In this document: positions 26,360 to 36,377 of the stretch, piece after piece
Layout of the letters: every line of letters begins with the position of its first letter
How positions within the stretch are numbered: position 1 is the stretch's first letter
Origin: Paenibacillus sp. Soil522
GTDB taxonomy: Bacteria; Bacillota; Bacilli; Paenibacillales; Paenibacillaceae
Direction of reading: 5' to 3'
NCBI RefSeq assembly: GCF_001428245.1
Contig: NZ_LMRV01000001.1
Span: 282,601 to 346,600, forward strand
DNA length: 64,000 bases
Position numbers and translations under genes: made by a program
Notes under the pieces: model-generated
What the model saw: the letters and a program-made list of their open reading frames with translations, nothing else
The model's database searches: none
Told to the model about the DNA's origin: nothing

Positions 26360-27941
26360 ACAAGCATACAGATTGGAATTAGCGGAAATCATGCAGCAGG
26401 ACAAGGTTCATTATAATCTAGCTGTTCCGAATTTAGTTGAAGCGGCATTGTTGCGTAAGGAAGGTACAATTACTTCAACAGGAGCGTTTCAAGTGACTAC
26501 GGGGAAATTTACAGGACGTTCACCAAAAGATAAGTTTGTTGTCAAAGAATCCCGTGTCGATCAACATATTGCCTGGGGGAGTGTAAACCAACCCCTGTCT
26601 CCAGCTCAATTTGAGAAGATTTATGATAAAGTGTTGAATTACTTGCAAGATCGTGAACTGTATGTATTTGACGGATTTGCAGGAGCAGACGAAAATTACC
26701 GGCTTCCTATCCGAATCATAAACGAATATGCCTGGCATAATCTGTTCGTCCACCAATTATTTATCCGCCCGACGCAAGAAGAACTTATTTCTCATCATCC
26801 GGAGTTTACCGTCATTACGGTACCTGGTTTAAAGGCGGATCCGCTCGAAGACGGGACCAATTCTGAAACGTTTGTTATTGTCTCATTCGAAAGAAAACTA
26901 ATCTTGATCGGCGGCACAGAATACGCAGGAGAAATGAAAAAATCGATATTCACTGTACTTAATTTTCTATTGCCGTTTAAAAATGTTTTTCCGATGCATT
27001 GCTCAGCGAACGTTGGGGATAAAGGTGATGTGGCGCTCTTTTTTGGTCTTTCCGGCACAGGAAAAACAACACTCTCAGCCGATGATAACCGGCATTTGAT
27101 CGGGGACGACGAACATGGCTGGTCGGATCAGGGAGTGTTTAATTTTGAAGGCGGCTGCTATGCAAAATGTATAGACCTTTCCCTAGACAAAGAGCCGCAA
27201 ATTTGGAATGCTATTCAATTCGGCGCTGTCTTGGAAAATGTTGTCCTGGATCCTGTAACCCATCTTGCCGATTATAAAAATAAGTCTCTGACTGAAAACA
27301 CGCGCGCAGCGTATCCGATTAGCAGTATACCGAATGCGGTCATTCCGGGAGTGGCCGGACATCCGCAAGTAGTAATTTTTTTGACAGCAGATGCTTTCGG
27401 CGTGCTGCCTCCCATTTCTAAATTAACAAAAGAACAGGCCATGTATCACTTCTTGTCTGGGTATACCTCGAAGCTTGCGGGCACGGAACGCGGGGTAACA
27501 GAACCTGAGGCGACCTTCTCCGCATGCTTCGGAGCGCCGTTTCTTCCGCTTCAACCAACGTTTTACGCCCGGATGTTAGGCGAAAAGATTGAGGAACATG
27601 AAGTAAAGGTCTATTTAGTGAATACCGGCTGGACCGGCGGTCCATTCGGAGTGGGGAAACGAATGAATTTATCCTATACTCGGGCTATGGTTACGGCCGC
27701 CTTAAATGGAACGATAGAGCAGGCGGATTTTACGGCCGATCCGATTTTTGGACTCCAAATCCCCGATTTTGTGAAGGATGTGCCAAGTGAAATGCTGCAT
27801 CCAAGAAATACATGGCAGGATAAAGCGGCCTATGAAAAAGCAGCAGGTGAACTTTCGGACCGTTTCATTCGAAATTTTGCACAATTTTCAGGTGTGAACG
27901 ATGATATCCTGAAAGCCGGGCCGCAAAACAAAGACAGATAA
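26349..27941 (+). CDS. pckA: Phosphoenolpyruvate carboxykinase (ATP)
   Basis: A 530-residue enzyme that turns oxaloacetate and ATP into phosphoenolpyruvate, committing carbon to gluconeogenesis. [11 protein letters not shown] (about residues 54-64), the P-loop [13 protein letters not shown] (about 236-248), [14 protein letters not shown] and the adenine-binding region near [10 protein letters not shown] are intact. GGAGGA lies 8 nt before ATG 26349, inside the preceding small gene. No separate promoter is visible, so expression probably depends on the gapB promoter. Confidence 0.96.
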   Translation: MNTRQAYRLELAEIMQQDKVHYNLAVPNLVEAALLRKEGTITSTGAFQVTTGKFTGRSPKDKFVVKESRVDQHIAWGSVNQPLSPAQFEKIYDKVLNYLQDRELYVFDGFAGADENYRLPIRIINEYAWHNLFVHQLFIRPTQEELISHHPEFTVITVPGLKADPLEDGTNSETFVIVSFERKLILIGGTEYAGEMKKSIFTVLNFLLPFKNVFPMHCSANVGDKGDVALFFGLSGTGKTTLSADDNRHLIGDDEHGWSDQGVFNFEGGCYAKCIDLSLDKEPQIWNAIQFGAVLENVVLDPVTHLADYKNKSLTENTRAAYPISSIPNAVIPGVAGHPQVVIFLTADAFGVLPPISKLTKEQAMYHFLSGYTSKLAGTERGVTEPEATFSACFGAPFLPLQPTFYARMLGEKIEEHEVKVYLVNTGWTGGPFGVGKRMNLSYTRAMVTAALNGTIEQADFTADPIFGLQIPDFVKDVPSEMLHPRNTWQDKAAYEKAAGELSDRFIRNFAQFSGVNDDILKAGPQNKDR

Positions 27942-27981
27942 AATCAAAGAGAATTTGTGAATCACGGCATAAAATTGCTTT

Positions 27982-28024
27982 AAAACAACAACAGGCTGCT
28001 AAGCAGCCTGTTGTTGTTTTGTTT
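27982..28024. terminator. Bidirectional terminator between pckA and the response regulator
   Basis: A long perfect inverted repeat with AAAACAACAACAGGCTGC on one arm and its complement on the other, with A- and T-runs on both ends. Serves both the + operon and the converging two-component genes. Confidence 0.9.
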
Positions 28025-28050
28025 ACAATTAATTTTTACTATTGGAATTG

Positions 28051-28743
28051 CTACTGTTTTTTCATACGATATCGTTTTTGGGGGCGGCCAATCGTACCAT
28101 ATTGAAGAAATTCATCGATCATATTTTCTCTTAAGAGGTATTTTAAATAATTACGCACAGTCGATAAGCTGACCCCGGCCAACCGGGTAATGTCCTCGGT
28201 TGTAAGCAGGTCAGTAGCATGTTGAAAACAGGATTGAATGAGTTTGAGCGTTTTCTCATCGATCCCCTTATGGAATTGGTGAGAAGATGATTCTTTTGGG
28301 GCGCGAAGCTTCATCAAATCGTTTAGCAGATCTTGATTTAATTCGGCAGATGACGTTAGACGACTTCTGAACTTGGCATATTTCATCAGTGTATTCTGCA
28401 AATGATCTAAATCAAACGGTTTGATCAAGTAATCGAATACACCAAGACGTAAACCTTCCTCTACGATATCGCTTTCCTTGGAGGCAGTTATTAATATGGT
28501 GTCCGAGGGAATGCCCAGACTGCGAAGTGTCCGCAATAACTCAATCCCTGAACGGTCGGGTAAGTAAACGTCCAGTAAGAGCAGATCCGGGGCTTGTCCG
28601 TTGATAAGGGCAAACGCCTCTGCATAATTATGAGCAATTCCAGTCAAAACAAAGTCCATATTCATTTCAATATATTTACCATGCATTCTTGCAATTCGAA
28701 AGTCATCCTCTACAATGAGCACACGAAGGGGAGAGCTGGTCAA
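28051..28743 (-). CDS. Response regulator, CitT/DctR (CitB) family
   Basis: A 230-residue regulator. The receiver domain has VEDD (about residues 11-14), the phospho-acceptor in LLLDVYLPDRSG (about 57) and the Lys in YLIKPFD (about 108). A C-terminal winged-helix-like region (TTEDITRLAGVSLSTVRNYLKYL, about 180-202) binds DNA. The gene overlaps the kinase stop by 4 nt. It converges on the citrate-gapB-pckA operon, the most likely target. Confidence 0.87.
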   Translation of the reverse strand: MTSSPLRVLIVEDDFRIARMHGKYIEMNMDFVLTGIAHNYAEAFALINGQAPDLLLLDVYLPDRSGIELLRTLRSLGIPSDTILITASKESDIVEEGLRLGVFDYLIKPFDLDHLQNTLMKYAKFRSRLTSSAELNQDLLNDLMKLRAPKESSSHQFHKGIDEKTLKLIQSCFQHATDLLTTEDITRLAGVSLSTVRNYLKYLLRENMIDEFLQYGTIGRPQKRYRMKKQ

Positions 28744-30356
28744 TTTTTAATCATCTCCTTTGGCAATATGGCCCGTAATGTTGCGCCTGAAGGTGAACTG
28801 TCCATCTGCAGTTGTCCTCCAACACTTGTAACCATTCGGGATACTAAGGCTAAACCGAAGCCTCGGCCGGCCCCTTTAGTGGAGACCCCGTCCATAAAAA
28901 TATAGTCACGGATATCGGAATTCACTCCCGATCCATTGTCTTGAACCGTAATACATATCAGGCCAGGTTCCTCTCGAAACTGAATAACGATGACGCCGGT
29001 ATGAGTCTCAGGCGGAGAAGTCATCAAAGCTTCTATTGCGTTGTCGATAGCGTTGCCAATCAGAGAAATGACGATATCACGATGCGGAACAGGGTCGGGT
29101 AGGGACGAATCAGAATCTACTACGAATTGAATTCCCTTTTCCTTAGCCTGATGAAGTTTTCCGATCAGTACGCCGACTACAGCAGGATCGAGAATTTTTG
29201 AAAGAAAGAAGTCCATAAGGTTTTGCTGCTCTTCATTGACTTCCTCGATCAATTCACCTACCATTTCATATTCCTTCATCTTAATTAAACCGGATATGAG
29301 ATGAAGTTTATTCATAAATTCATGTCTCTGGCTGCGCATCGCGTCAATATAGTGCCCGATATCTGCGAGTTTTTGAGCAACTTGATCAAGCTGAAGCTTA
29401 TCACGGAAGGTGGCAACCGCGCCAATGATATGTCCCTTTGCATAAACGGGGACACGATTCATAATGATTAAATGATTGCCTATAATCATTGGTTCATCCC
29501 GTTGAATCGTTCCTTCTCTTATTACTTCCAATAAACGTGACTGTGGAAGTACGTCCTGAATGGTCTGTCCAGTCATATCTTTTTTATCCATTCCCAGTAA
29601 TTTTTTGGCTTCCTTGTTGCATGTAGTAATCGTTCCTTCACTGTTAACTGCAACGATTCCCTCCCGGGTTGAGTCCAGAATCGCAGCTTGTTGCTGTGTA
29701 AGGAACGCGATCTCGGCAGGCTCCATATTGTAGATCTGTCTTTTAATATGTCCGGATAAAAGGTAAGCGCCTCCAAGACCGAACATGAGGGCAACTACGC
29801 CAAGCAAGAACATTTTGACAAGAAGAGAAAGCGTTTCTTTCCAAATATCCTTTACCAAAAAACCAACCGAGACTAAACCAATTAGCTTGCCATTGCCATC
29901 CCATACAGGCGTTTTCCCTCGAACGGACAAACCCAGACTGCCCGTAGACGTTGTTTGAATTTCCTGACCTTGCAATACGAGTTGGTCTAAATGAAGATCA
30001 TCGGCTTTCAACGGTTTGCCAATTAACTCGGTTACAGGATGGCTGTATCGAATCAAATTTGTATCCGCTACGACAATAAATTCGGCGCCCGATTGCAGAC
30101 TAAGCCGTTCAGCCAACGATTGGATATTTGTCCCCTGTCTCTTTTTCAGGCCTTCCTTGACTTGTGGCAACGCCGCCATGGTCCGGGCAATAAAAAGCGC
30201 ATGATCACTGCTTTCCTTAAATCGTTTTTCAATGATTATATAAGAAAGTGCTGACAGCAGCAAAAGAAGGACTATAACCATATTTAAAACGACTAATAAA
30301 TTGATTTTGGTTCGAAGCTGTAGAGGTTTCTGTCTGAGCAAAGAAAAGCTGGTCAC
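28740..30356 (-). CDS. Sensor histidine kinase, CitS/DcuS/DctS type
   Basis: A 538-residue membrane kinase. TM1 is at about residues 18-40, followed by a PDC/sCache-like external domain for carboxylates, TM2 at about 175-197, a cytoplasmic PAS domain (about 215-320), the phospho-acceptor in SQRHEFMNKLHLISGLI (about 341-357) and a HATPase domain with GNAIDNAIEAL, DNGSGV and GRGFGLALV. This plan senses citrate or C4-dicarboxylates. Start is GTG (30356), with GGAGG 10 nt upstream. Confidence 0.87.
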   Translation of the reverse strand: MTSFSLLRQKPLQLRTKINLLVVLNMVIVLLLLLSALSYIIIEKRFKESSDHALFIARTMAALPQVKEGLKKRQGTNIQSLAERLSLQSGAEFIVVADTNLIRYSHPVTELIGKPLKADDLHLDQLVLQGQEIQTTSTGSLGLSVRGKTPVWDGNGKLIGLVSVGFLVKDIWKETLSLLVKMFLLGVVALMFGLGGAYLLSGHIKRQIYNMEPAEIAFLTQQQAAILDSTREGIVAVNSEGTITTCNKEAKKLLGMDKKDMTGQTIQDVLPQSRLLEVIREGTIQRDEPMIIGNHLIIMNRVPVYAKGHIIGAVATFRDKLQLDQVAQKLADIGHYIDAMRSQRHEFMNKLHLISGLIKMKEYEMVGELIEEVNEEQQNLMDFFLSKILDPAVVGVLIGKLHQAKEKGIQFVVDSDSSLPDPVPHRDIVISLIGNAIDNAIEALMTSPPETHTGVIVIQFREEPGLICITVQDNGSGVNSDIRDYIFMDGVSTKGAGRGFGLALVSRMVTSVGGQLQMDSSPSGATLRAILPKEMIKN

Positions 30357-30413
30357 TGCGTATCAGCCTCCGTTGTGTTTATTGTTCCTCTAATGACACT
30401 AAGGATCGTCTTA

Positions 30414-30462
30414 CAAAATAAACAGGTGACTCCGCAGCAAAATTTGCTTCTGAGGCACCTGT
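30414..30462 (-). terminator. Terminator after mtnB (minus strand)
   Basis: Read on the minus strand, ACAGGTGCCTC pairs with GAGTCACCTGT around an inner AGCAAA/TTTGCT hairpin, then TTATTTTG. It separates the pro/mtn operon from the sensor kinase. Confidence 0.75.
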
Positions 30463-30491
30463 GACGTAAACGTTTATTGTGAAAAAAAAGC

Positions 30492-31145
30492 TTATCGGTT
30501 GCCGCGCTGCAGCAGCTCCAGACGGTAAACGTATTCGAAAATAAACTCGAACGCTTCAAGATGGCGCTTTGCTTCAAAGGCGTTGGCGCCCCATGCATAA
30601 ATACCATGCTTGCGCAGCAATATGCCGGGAATGTTCTTAACAATCCGCTCCGTAACCTCAGGTACGATAGATGGAATGTGAGCGAAGTTGGAGACGATCG
30701 GAATCTCGATATGCGCTTCTTCATCCCAAATGTTAAAGCCTTTGATCAGTTCGACTCCGTCTACCGGTACGGATTTGCGATCCCAGAAATATTCCGAAAT
30801 GACGCTGTTGAAAACGGTATGAACGTGGAAAATCGCACCTGCGCCTGTAAGCTTGTAGATCTCGCAGTGAATAAGCGTTTCAGCCGATGGCTTGAGGCGG
30901 GTAGCCTCACAGGGCTTGCCGTCCTGATCGACGAATAAATAATCTTCCGGCGTATGAACGGTTTTATCTTTGCCGCTGGCGGTAACTGCGAATTGAAAAT
31001 CATCCGGCTTGAACTCGCCAACGCGAATGGACAGGTTGCCGCTTGTGCCGGGGAACCAGCCGCGCCTGGCAAAAAGCTCCTTAACGTCGCGAAGCTCGGA
31101 TAGAGCCCGTTGTTTGTCTTCTAATGCGATTTGATGAAAGCTCAT
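30492..31145 (-). CDS. mtnB: Methylthioribulose-1-phosphate dehydratase
   Basis: A 217-residue class II aldolase-fold zinc enzyme of the methionine salvage pathway. It dehydrates methylthioribulose-1-phosphate to the diketo phosphate. Zinc ligands appear in FHVHTVFNS (about residue 100) and in RKHGIYAWG; SAETLIHCEIY precedes. ATG overlaps the mtnX stop (4 nt). Last gene of the pro-mtn operon; a terminator follows. Confidence 0.93.
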   Translation of the reverse strand: MSFHQIALEDKQRALSELRDVKELFARRGWFPGTSGNLSIRVGEFKPDDFQFAVTASGKDKTVHTPEDYLFVDQDGKPCEATRLKPSAETLIHCEIYKLTGAGAIFHVHTVFNSVISEYFWDRKSVPVDGVELIKGFNIWDEEAHIEIPIVSNFAHIPSIVPEVTERIVKNIPGILLRKHGIYAWGANAFEAKRHLEAFEFIFEYVYRLELLQRGNR

Positions 31146-31828
31146 AGCGAATTCGTCGTCCTTTCGGCATTCATATAGTTGATAATATCGTGGAAGGTTT
31201 CATATTCATGATGCGGGAGTCCAAGCTCATTGCATTTGACCGTCAAATGGGAACGAGAGAACACGGTATCTGCGAGTTTCGCTCCTTCAAAATCGGTTAC
31301 GCTGTCACCGATAATAATCCGTTCGTATTGATTAGCGGGGAATCGGCGCATAATGGTCGTTTTGCACATGCCGCAATCATTGCTGCAATGCTCATCGCAA
31401 GGATTCGGCCACAAAATTTCAATGCGTTCACCGGTAAAGTCGCTGCCATTGCAATAAATATGATCGCTTGGAATACCAAACTGTTCAAGAATCGGATAAA
31501 CGAAAAAGTCGATACCGCCGCTCGTTACGTAAAATTCGATCTGATTTTCTCGGCAATAGGCGAGGAAATTAGAGAAGCCCTCCCGAATGCGGGCGTTGGA
31601 TATGCCAAATGCAATGACTTCCTTTTGCTTGGAAGCAGGGAGAAGACGGAACAATTGCCCGACGCCATCCTTGATGGACAGCTCCTGCGAAATCGTCTGT
31701 TCCGCAATTTTCTCCCAGCCCTCCGGATTGAAGTGCTTTATAATTGCAATAATGTTGTCATTAACCGTTATCGTTCCGTCGAAATCACAAAATACGATGC
31801 GTTTCTTTGCCGTATTGTTGACCGTCAT
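31142..31828 (-). CDS. mtnX: 2-hydroxy-3-keto-5-methylthiopentenyl-1-phosphate phosphatase
   Basis: A 228-residue HAD-family phosphatase of methionine salvage. The nucleophile motif is FCDFDGTITVND near the N-terminus, with SGGIDFFV (motif II) and IGDSVTDFEGAKLAD (motif III/IV). CNDCGMC-like cysteines occur near residue 150. I use ATG 31828, whose first base is the last base of the mtnW stop; GTG 31846 is an in-frame alternative. Acts directly after MtnW. Confidence 0.92.
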   Translation of the reverse strand: MTVNNTAKKRIVFCDFDGTITVNDNIIAIIKHFNPEGWEKIAEQTISQELSIKDGVGQLFRLLPASKQKEVIAFGISNARIREGFSNFLAYCRENQIEFYVTSGGIDFFVYPILEQFGIPSDHIYCNGSDFTGERIEILWPNPCDEHCSNDCGMCKTTIMRRFPANQYERIIIGDSVTDFEGAKLADTVFSRSHLTVKCNELGLPHHEYETFHDIINYMNAERTTNSL

Positions 31829-33057
31829 TATTCTTTGATCCCCCACGCGTTAATTGCGGCTTGCAGCGCTTCATTGCCGGCTTGCTCAGCAGCTGCGCGC
31901 AGCGGAACTCCGTTAATTGTCGCTGTAATCGCTTGGCGGAATGCTTGTCCGCCAGCGGCCGTGCCCATTGGATGTCCGTGTATGCCGCCGCCCGCGTTAA
32001 CGACAACATCCGTGCCGAAATCCTTCAGGATAAGCGGAACAAGTCCCGGATGAATACCCGCAGACGGAACCGGGAAGCTCTTCCGCAAGTCATAGAGCGG
32101 CTCCAGCAGCGCATCCTTAACCGCTAAATTCTCTTCTTTCGGCATAACGACTGAGCCATAAGGCGATGGGAAAAGGACCAGATCGGCACCAGCGAGACGC
32201 ATCAGCTTGCCAAGCAGCAGCGAGGCCCCGATTCCATAGTGAGGCGATGGATAAATCGCGCCAGCCATGGCGGGATGAGCAGCAATCGGTACATGGATTG
32301 ATTTATCGCTGCTTAGCTCGTGCAGCACATCATAGCCATAAGCAAGCACGTTAAACAGCAGCGCGTTGGCGCCTGCGTCAATTGCTTTGCGCGCATTCGC
32401 GGCAAGCGAAGACGTAGGCCCAGTCAAGTTAACGGCGTACAGCAGCTTCTGGCCGGTTTCCGCTTCTGCACGGCGGGCGGCATCCATACAGGCTTCCACG
32501 CGCTTCTCCAGCGGTGTCAGCGGATTTTCAAACAATATTTCATCATCCTTGATCAGATCTACGCCGCCAAGCGCTTGTTTATAGAACTGATCCTGCAGGT
32601 TAGACAGATCATAGCCGACGACCGATTTGAAAATACTCATCAGCAATGGGCGGTCATGAACGTTCAGCAGCTCCCGAACGCCGCTAAGCCCGAACTTTGG
32701 ACCGGGAAAAGCAGCTGCGAAATCCTCGGATACATCAAGGTCAAGCAGCTTGATTTTACCGTCCATCGAAAGCTTGCCGAACACGGTAACGAGCAGGGCG
32801 GGCAGGTCGCGGCTGAAGTTAATATCAGGATATGCAATTCGTATGTCGGCATAACGCCCGCCTGGTAAAGCGTTAGCTGGCTCATGCACATGAACGGACA
32901 GCACTTTGCCGAGATGCTTTTCCATATTTGCCTTTTGCGCTTCAGGAAGCTCCGTCCAGCTGCCAACCGTTAAGCCAACCGCGATCGAAAGCGCCTTTTT
33001 GTTAAAATCCGCTTTATCGTCATAGGACCGATAGGTTGCGATACATACTCCGTTCAT
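31828..33057 (-). CDS. mtnW: 2,3-diketo-5-methylthiopentyl-1-phosphate enolase (RuBisCO-like protein)
   Basis: A 409-residue RuBisCO-like enolase of methionine salvage. The carbamate-Lys region reads GGVDLIKDDEILFENP (about residues 168-183), matching RLPs of this group rather than true RuBisCO. GIHPGLVPLIL, and GGGIHGHPMGTAAG near the C-terminus, fit the phosphate site. The start codon overlaps the stop region of proC by 4 nt, an unusual partner for this gene. Confidence 0.95.
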   Translation of the reverse strand: MNGVCIATYRSYDDKADFNKKALSIAVGLTVGSWTELPEAQKANMEKHLGKVLSVHVHEPANALPGGRYADIRIAYPDINFSRDLPALLVTVFGKLSMDGKIKLLDLDVSEDFAAAFPGPKFGLSGVRELLNVHDRPLLMSIFKSVVGYDLSNLQDQFYKQALGGVDLIKDDEILFENPLTPLEKRVEACMDAARRAEAETGQKLLYAVNLTGPTSSLAANARKAIDAGANALLFNVLAYGYDVLHELSSDKSIHVPIAAHPAMAGAIYPSPHYGIGASLLLGKLMRLAGADLVLFPSPYGSVVMPKEENLAVKDALLEPLYDLRKSFPVPSAGIHPGLVPLILKDFGTDVVVNAGGGIHGHPMGTAAGGQAFRQAITATINGVPLRAAAEQAGNEALQAAINAWGIKE

Positions 33058-33923
33058 TCCGTAATACTCCTCTCGATCGCTGCTCCCAGCTCGCCTGCGC
33101 GTTCAGCTGAGCGCTTTACGGCTTTTATAATCGTTTCCGAGAAGCTGTTTTCAGCCATCACCTCAAGTGCAGCCTGTGTCGTCCCGTTAGGGGATGTCAC
33201 CTTGCGGCGCAGCTCTGCTGGCTCTTCGCCAGTGTAACGTACCATTTCCGCTGCGCCGAGAACCGTTTGAGTGACAAGCTCTTTAGCCGCTTCTTCAGAC
33301 AGGCCAAGCTGGATCGCTGACGCAATCATCGATTCCATGAAGTAGTAGACATAAGCAGGGCCGCTGCCAGAGACGCCGGTTACGGCCTGCTGGAGCGATT
33401 CATCGACGACGGCGTTAATGCCGACGGAGCTGAAAATCGCTTCCGTAAGCAGCCTTTGCTGCGGAGTTACGTTCTCGGAATAGCTGATTCCGGTAGCTCC
33501 GAGACCTATGGTGCTTGAAGTGTTCGGCATTGCGCGGACGACGGAGGCTTTGCCTCCAAGCAGCTGCTCAATCGCGCTAATGGACAAGCCGGCGATAACT
33601 GAAATAAAAAGCTGCTTTGGCGAGGTCAACGGTTTTATGGAAGCGATCGCTTCGGCAGCATCCTTTGGCTTCATCGCCAAAAATATGATGTCCGCATCGC
33701 GCAAATAGACTTCATTATTTAAGCCTTGAACGATGGTTTGCACGCCATAACGCTCATTAAGCTCTGTGAGACGTTCCGCGTTTTGCCGGTTAAGCATCGA
33801 AATCCGCTTTGGTTCAACAAGCTTTTCATTGATTAAGCCTCTAACGATGGCCTCGGCCATCGATCCGGCACCATAGAAGCAAAGCTGCAGGCTGGCAATG
33901 CCGGTTTGCGTTAAAAGGGACAT
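33054..33923 (-). CDS. proC: Pyrroline-5-carboxylate reductase
   Basis: A 289-residue NAD(P)H enzyme for the last step of proline synthesis. Rossmann motif FYGAGSMAEAI begins near residue 15, AMPNT lies near 125, and the family signature GVSGSGPAYVYYFMESM near 163. GGAGG 9 nt upstream supports ATG 33923 over the in-frame ATG 33947. It follows proA by 52 nt and overlaps mtnW, making one proB-A-C-mtnW-X-B unit. Confidence 0.95.
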   Translation of the reverse strand: MSLLTQTGIASLQLCFYGAGSMAEAIVRGLINEKLVEPKRISMLNRQNAERLTELNERYGVQTIVQGLNNEVYLRDADIIFLAMKPKDAAEAIASIKPLTSPKQLFISVIAGLSISAIEQLLGGKASVVRAMPNTSSTIGLGATGISYSENVTPQQRLLTEAIFSSVGINAVVDESLQQAVTGVSGSGPAYVYYFMESMIASAIQLGLSEEAAKELVTQTVLGAAEMVRYTGEEPAELRRKVTSPNGTTQAALEVMAENSFSETIIKAVKRSAERAGELGAAIERSITE

Positions 33924-33975
33924 TGTAGCATTCCTCCGTTTTATCATTTATGTTTTGTGAGATATGGGGCAGCTA

Positions 33976-35226
33976 TTAGCCCCTAATTTGACCGTTTCCG
34001 TAGATCCGGTATTTTGTTGAAGTCAGGGCAGGCAGACCCATTGGCCCGCGTGCATGTAGCTTCTGCGTGCTGATGCCGATTTCCGCGCCGAAGCCAAACT
34101 CGAAGCCATCGGTGAAGCGGGTGGAGGCATTATGGTATACAGCTGCCGCATCAACTTCCTGAATGAAGCGTTCAGCGTTCAACGCGTTTTCGGTAACGAT
34201 ACATTCCGAATGCTTCGTCCCGAAGCGGCGGATATGCTCAAGCGCCGCATCAACATGCGGAACAATGCGGATATTTAATATATAGTCACTATACTCTGTA
34301 CTAAAGTCCTCATCCGCAGCAAGCTTAACCCCTGCAAGCAGAGCAGTTGTCCGATTGCAGCCGCGAAGCTCAACGCCAGCTTGAATGAAGCGATCCGCCA
34401 GCTGGACAAGATGCTGCTCGGCAAAGGCTTCATGAACAAGCAGCGTTTCCATCGAATTGCAGACGGATGGACGTTGAACCTTTGCGTTAAGCGCAATTTC
34501 AAGCGCCATGTTGTAATCGGCGCCTGCGTCCACGAATGTATGGCAAATGCCGGCTCCCGTTTCGATAACAGGTACGGTTGCATTTTCCACTACGTTGCGA
34601 ATAAGCGATGCGCCGCCGCGCGGAATGACAACGTCCAGCAGGCCGTTCAGCTTGAGCATTTCATTAACAGAAGCGCGATCCGAATCCTCAATAAGCTGAA
34701 TCGCATCCGCAGGCATTGCGGTAGCGCTAAGCGCTTTTTTCAAAACCTCTACGATTTTACGATTCGATTCGATCGCTGCGGAGCCGCCGCGCAGGACGAC
34801 GCTGTTGCCGGTTTTTAAGCACAGGCCTGCCGCATCGACGGTTACGTTCGGACGCGCTTCATAAATCATGCCGATAACGCCGAGCGGAACTCTTACTTTA
34901 TCAATCTTTAGTCCGTTTGGACGGTCAAAATGCTCAAGCAGCTCGCCGACAGGGTCCGGAAGCTCGACGATTTGTCGCAGACCTTCCGCGATGGCAGCGA
35001 CCCGATCACCGTTCAGCGCAAGGCGGTCAAGCAGGGAAGGGCTCGTTCCCTGCTCGCGTCCACGCTGCAAATCAAGCTCATTTGCGGAGATGATGGCAGC
35101 CTGCTCGGCTAGCAGGGCCTCTGACATATGAATAAGGGCTATATTTTTTTGCTCTGTCGTTAACCGATTCATGATTGCTGCTGCATTTTGCGCTAATGCT
35201 GCTTTTTGTCTCACTTCGCTGGTCAT
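33976..35226 (-). CDS. proA: Glutamate-5-semialdehyde dehydrogenase (gamma-glutamyl phosphate reductase)
   Basis: A 416-residue NADPH enzyme that reduces gamma-glutamyl phosphate. PLGVIGMIYEARPNVT (about residues 110-125), VVLRGGSAAIESNR and the catalytic Cys in QRPSVCNSMETLLV are present. AAGGAGG 9 nt before ATG 35226 decides against the upstream ATG at 35262, which lies in proB. Proline T-box operon, second gene. Confidence 0.95.
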   Translation of the reverse strand: MTSEVRQKAALAQNAAAIMNRLTTEQKNIALIHMSEALLAEQAAIISANELDLQRGREQGTSPSLLDRLALNGDRVAAIAEGLRQIVELPDPVGELLEHFDRPNGLKIDKVRVPLGVIGMIYEARPNVTVDAAGLCLKTGNSVVLRGGSAAIESNRKIVEVLKKALSATAMPADAIQLIEDSDRASVNEMLKLNGLLDVVIPRGGASLIRNVVENATVPVIETGAGICHTFVDAGADYNMALEIALNAKVQRPSVCNSMETLLVHEAFAEQHLVQLADRFIQAGVELRGCNRTTALLAGVKLAADEDFSTEYSDYILNIRIVPHVDAALEHIRRFGTKHSECIVTENALNAERFIQEVDAAAVYHNASTRFTDGFEFGFGAEIGISTQKLHARGPMGLPALTSTKYRIYGNGQIRG

Positions 35227-35243
35227 AGCAGGAAGCCTCCTTA

Positions 35244-36353
35244 TTATTTCAATGTAATCCATTCGTCGCGGTGAATAAACTCGATTCGGGCAACGTCGAC
35301 TCTACGCTTTACTTCCTCGGTGGTAAGACCGGCTACCGCTTGAATTTGCCAAGCGGCATAATTAACGACGCCTCGGCCGAGCGTCTCGCCTTGGCGATTC
35401 GTTACCTCGACGACATCGCCGGGAAGAAATTCGCCATGGATTTCGGTGACACCGGCGGGCAGCAGGCTCTTGCCGCCTTCGAGCAGGGCGGTCACGGCGC
35501 CGTCATCGACAGCTACGCGGCCTTGCGGCATGGAGTGAAAGCCTAGCCATTGCTTCTTCATCGGCAGGCTGTTCAGCTTCGTGTCGAAGTAGGTGCCCCG
35601 GCCGATGCCATCTACGGCAAGCGCCAGATCGCCTTCCTGCTGCACCCTGCCGATAAAGGCGTGCACGCCGCCGCGCATCGCGATGCGCGCCGCCTCGATT
35701 TTGGAGCGCATGCCGCCTGTACCGACGGAGGAGCCGGCATCGCCTGCCACCTTCATAATATCCTCGGAGATTTGGTCTACGCGTTCGATTTTGACGGCTT
35801 GCGGATTTTTACGAGGATCTTCCGTGTATAGACCGTCCATATCCGTAATGATCACAAGCTTTGCAGCCTTCGTCATGGCTGCGACAAGCGCCGATAAGCT
35901 GTCATTATCCCCGAATTTAGGAACAAGCTCATCGGTAGCTACCGTATCATTTTCGTTAATGACCGGGATAATTCCGAGCCTCAGCAGCTCTTCGATCGTC
36001 ATAAGAGCGTTTTGGATACGGCGGCGGTTGGAGAAGTCCGCGCGCGTAAGCAAAATCTGTGCGGCAACGATTCCGTATCCGCTGAAGGCTTCTTGATAAG
36101 CCTGCATGAGCAGCGCTTGACCGACAGCAGCGGCAGCTTGCTTCTCATGCACGATTTTTGGTTTCGCTGCATAACCGATTTGACGAAAGCCGGCTGCAAC
36201 CGCACCGGAAGTCACGAGCATCACGCCGTTACCGCTTTGGTGCAGGGAGGCTAGCTCCGAAACGAAATACTGTATGCGTTCGCGGTTTAAGCCGCCTTCT
36301 TCCGATGTGAGCGAGCTGCTGCCAATTTTTACGACTATACGTTCCGTCATCAT
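35244..36353 (-). CDS. proB: Glutamate 5-kinase
   Basis: A 369-residue amino-acid kinase starting proline synthesis. VVKIGSSSLT at residues 5-14, NENDTVAT (about 138-145), FGDNDSLSALVA and GTGGMRSKIEAARI are intact. A C-terminal PUA domain of about 80 residues follows (from about 285). AGGA 8 nt upstream favours ATG 36353; ATG 36350 and 36362 are also in frame. First gene after the T-box leader. Confidence 0.95.
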   Translation of the reverse strand: MMTERIVVKIGSSSLTSEEGGLNRERIQYFVSELASLHQSGNGVMLVTSGAVAAGFRQIGYAAKPKIVHEKQAAAAVGQALLMQAYQEAFSGYGIVAAQILLTRADFSNRRRIQNALMTIEELLRLGIIPVINENDTVATDELVPKFGDNDSLSALVAAMTKAAKLVIITDMDGLYTEDPRKNPQAVKIERVDQISEDIMKVAGDAGSSVGTGGMRSKIEAARIAMRGGVHAFIGRVQQEGDLALAVDGIGRGTYFDTKLNSLPMKKQWLGFHSMPQGRVAVDDGAVTALLEGGKSLLPAGVTEIHGEFLPGDVVEVTNRQGETLGRGVVNYAAWQIQAVAGLTTEEVKRRVDVARIEFIHRDEWITLK

Positions 36354-36377
36354 TAATCCCATCCTATGTTCGTTTCG

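Noticed and set aside
31190-32053. 287-residue plus-strand ORF
   Set aside because: Lies opposite mtnX and mtnW, both with intact motifs; no ribosome site and no recognisable domain.
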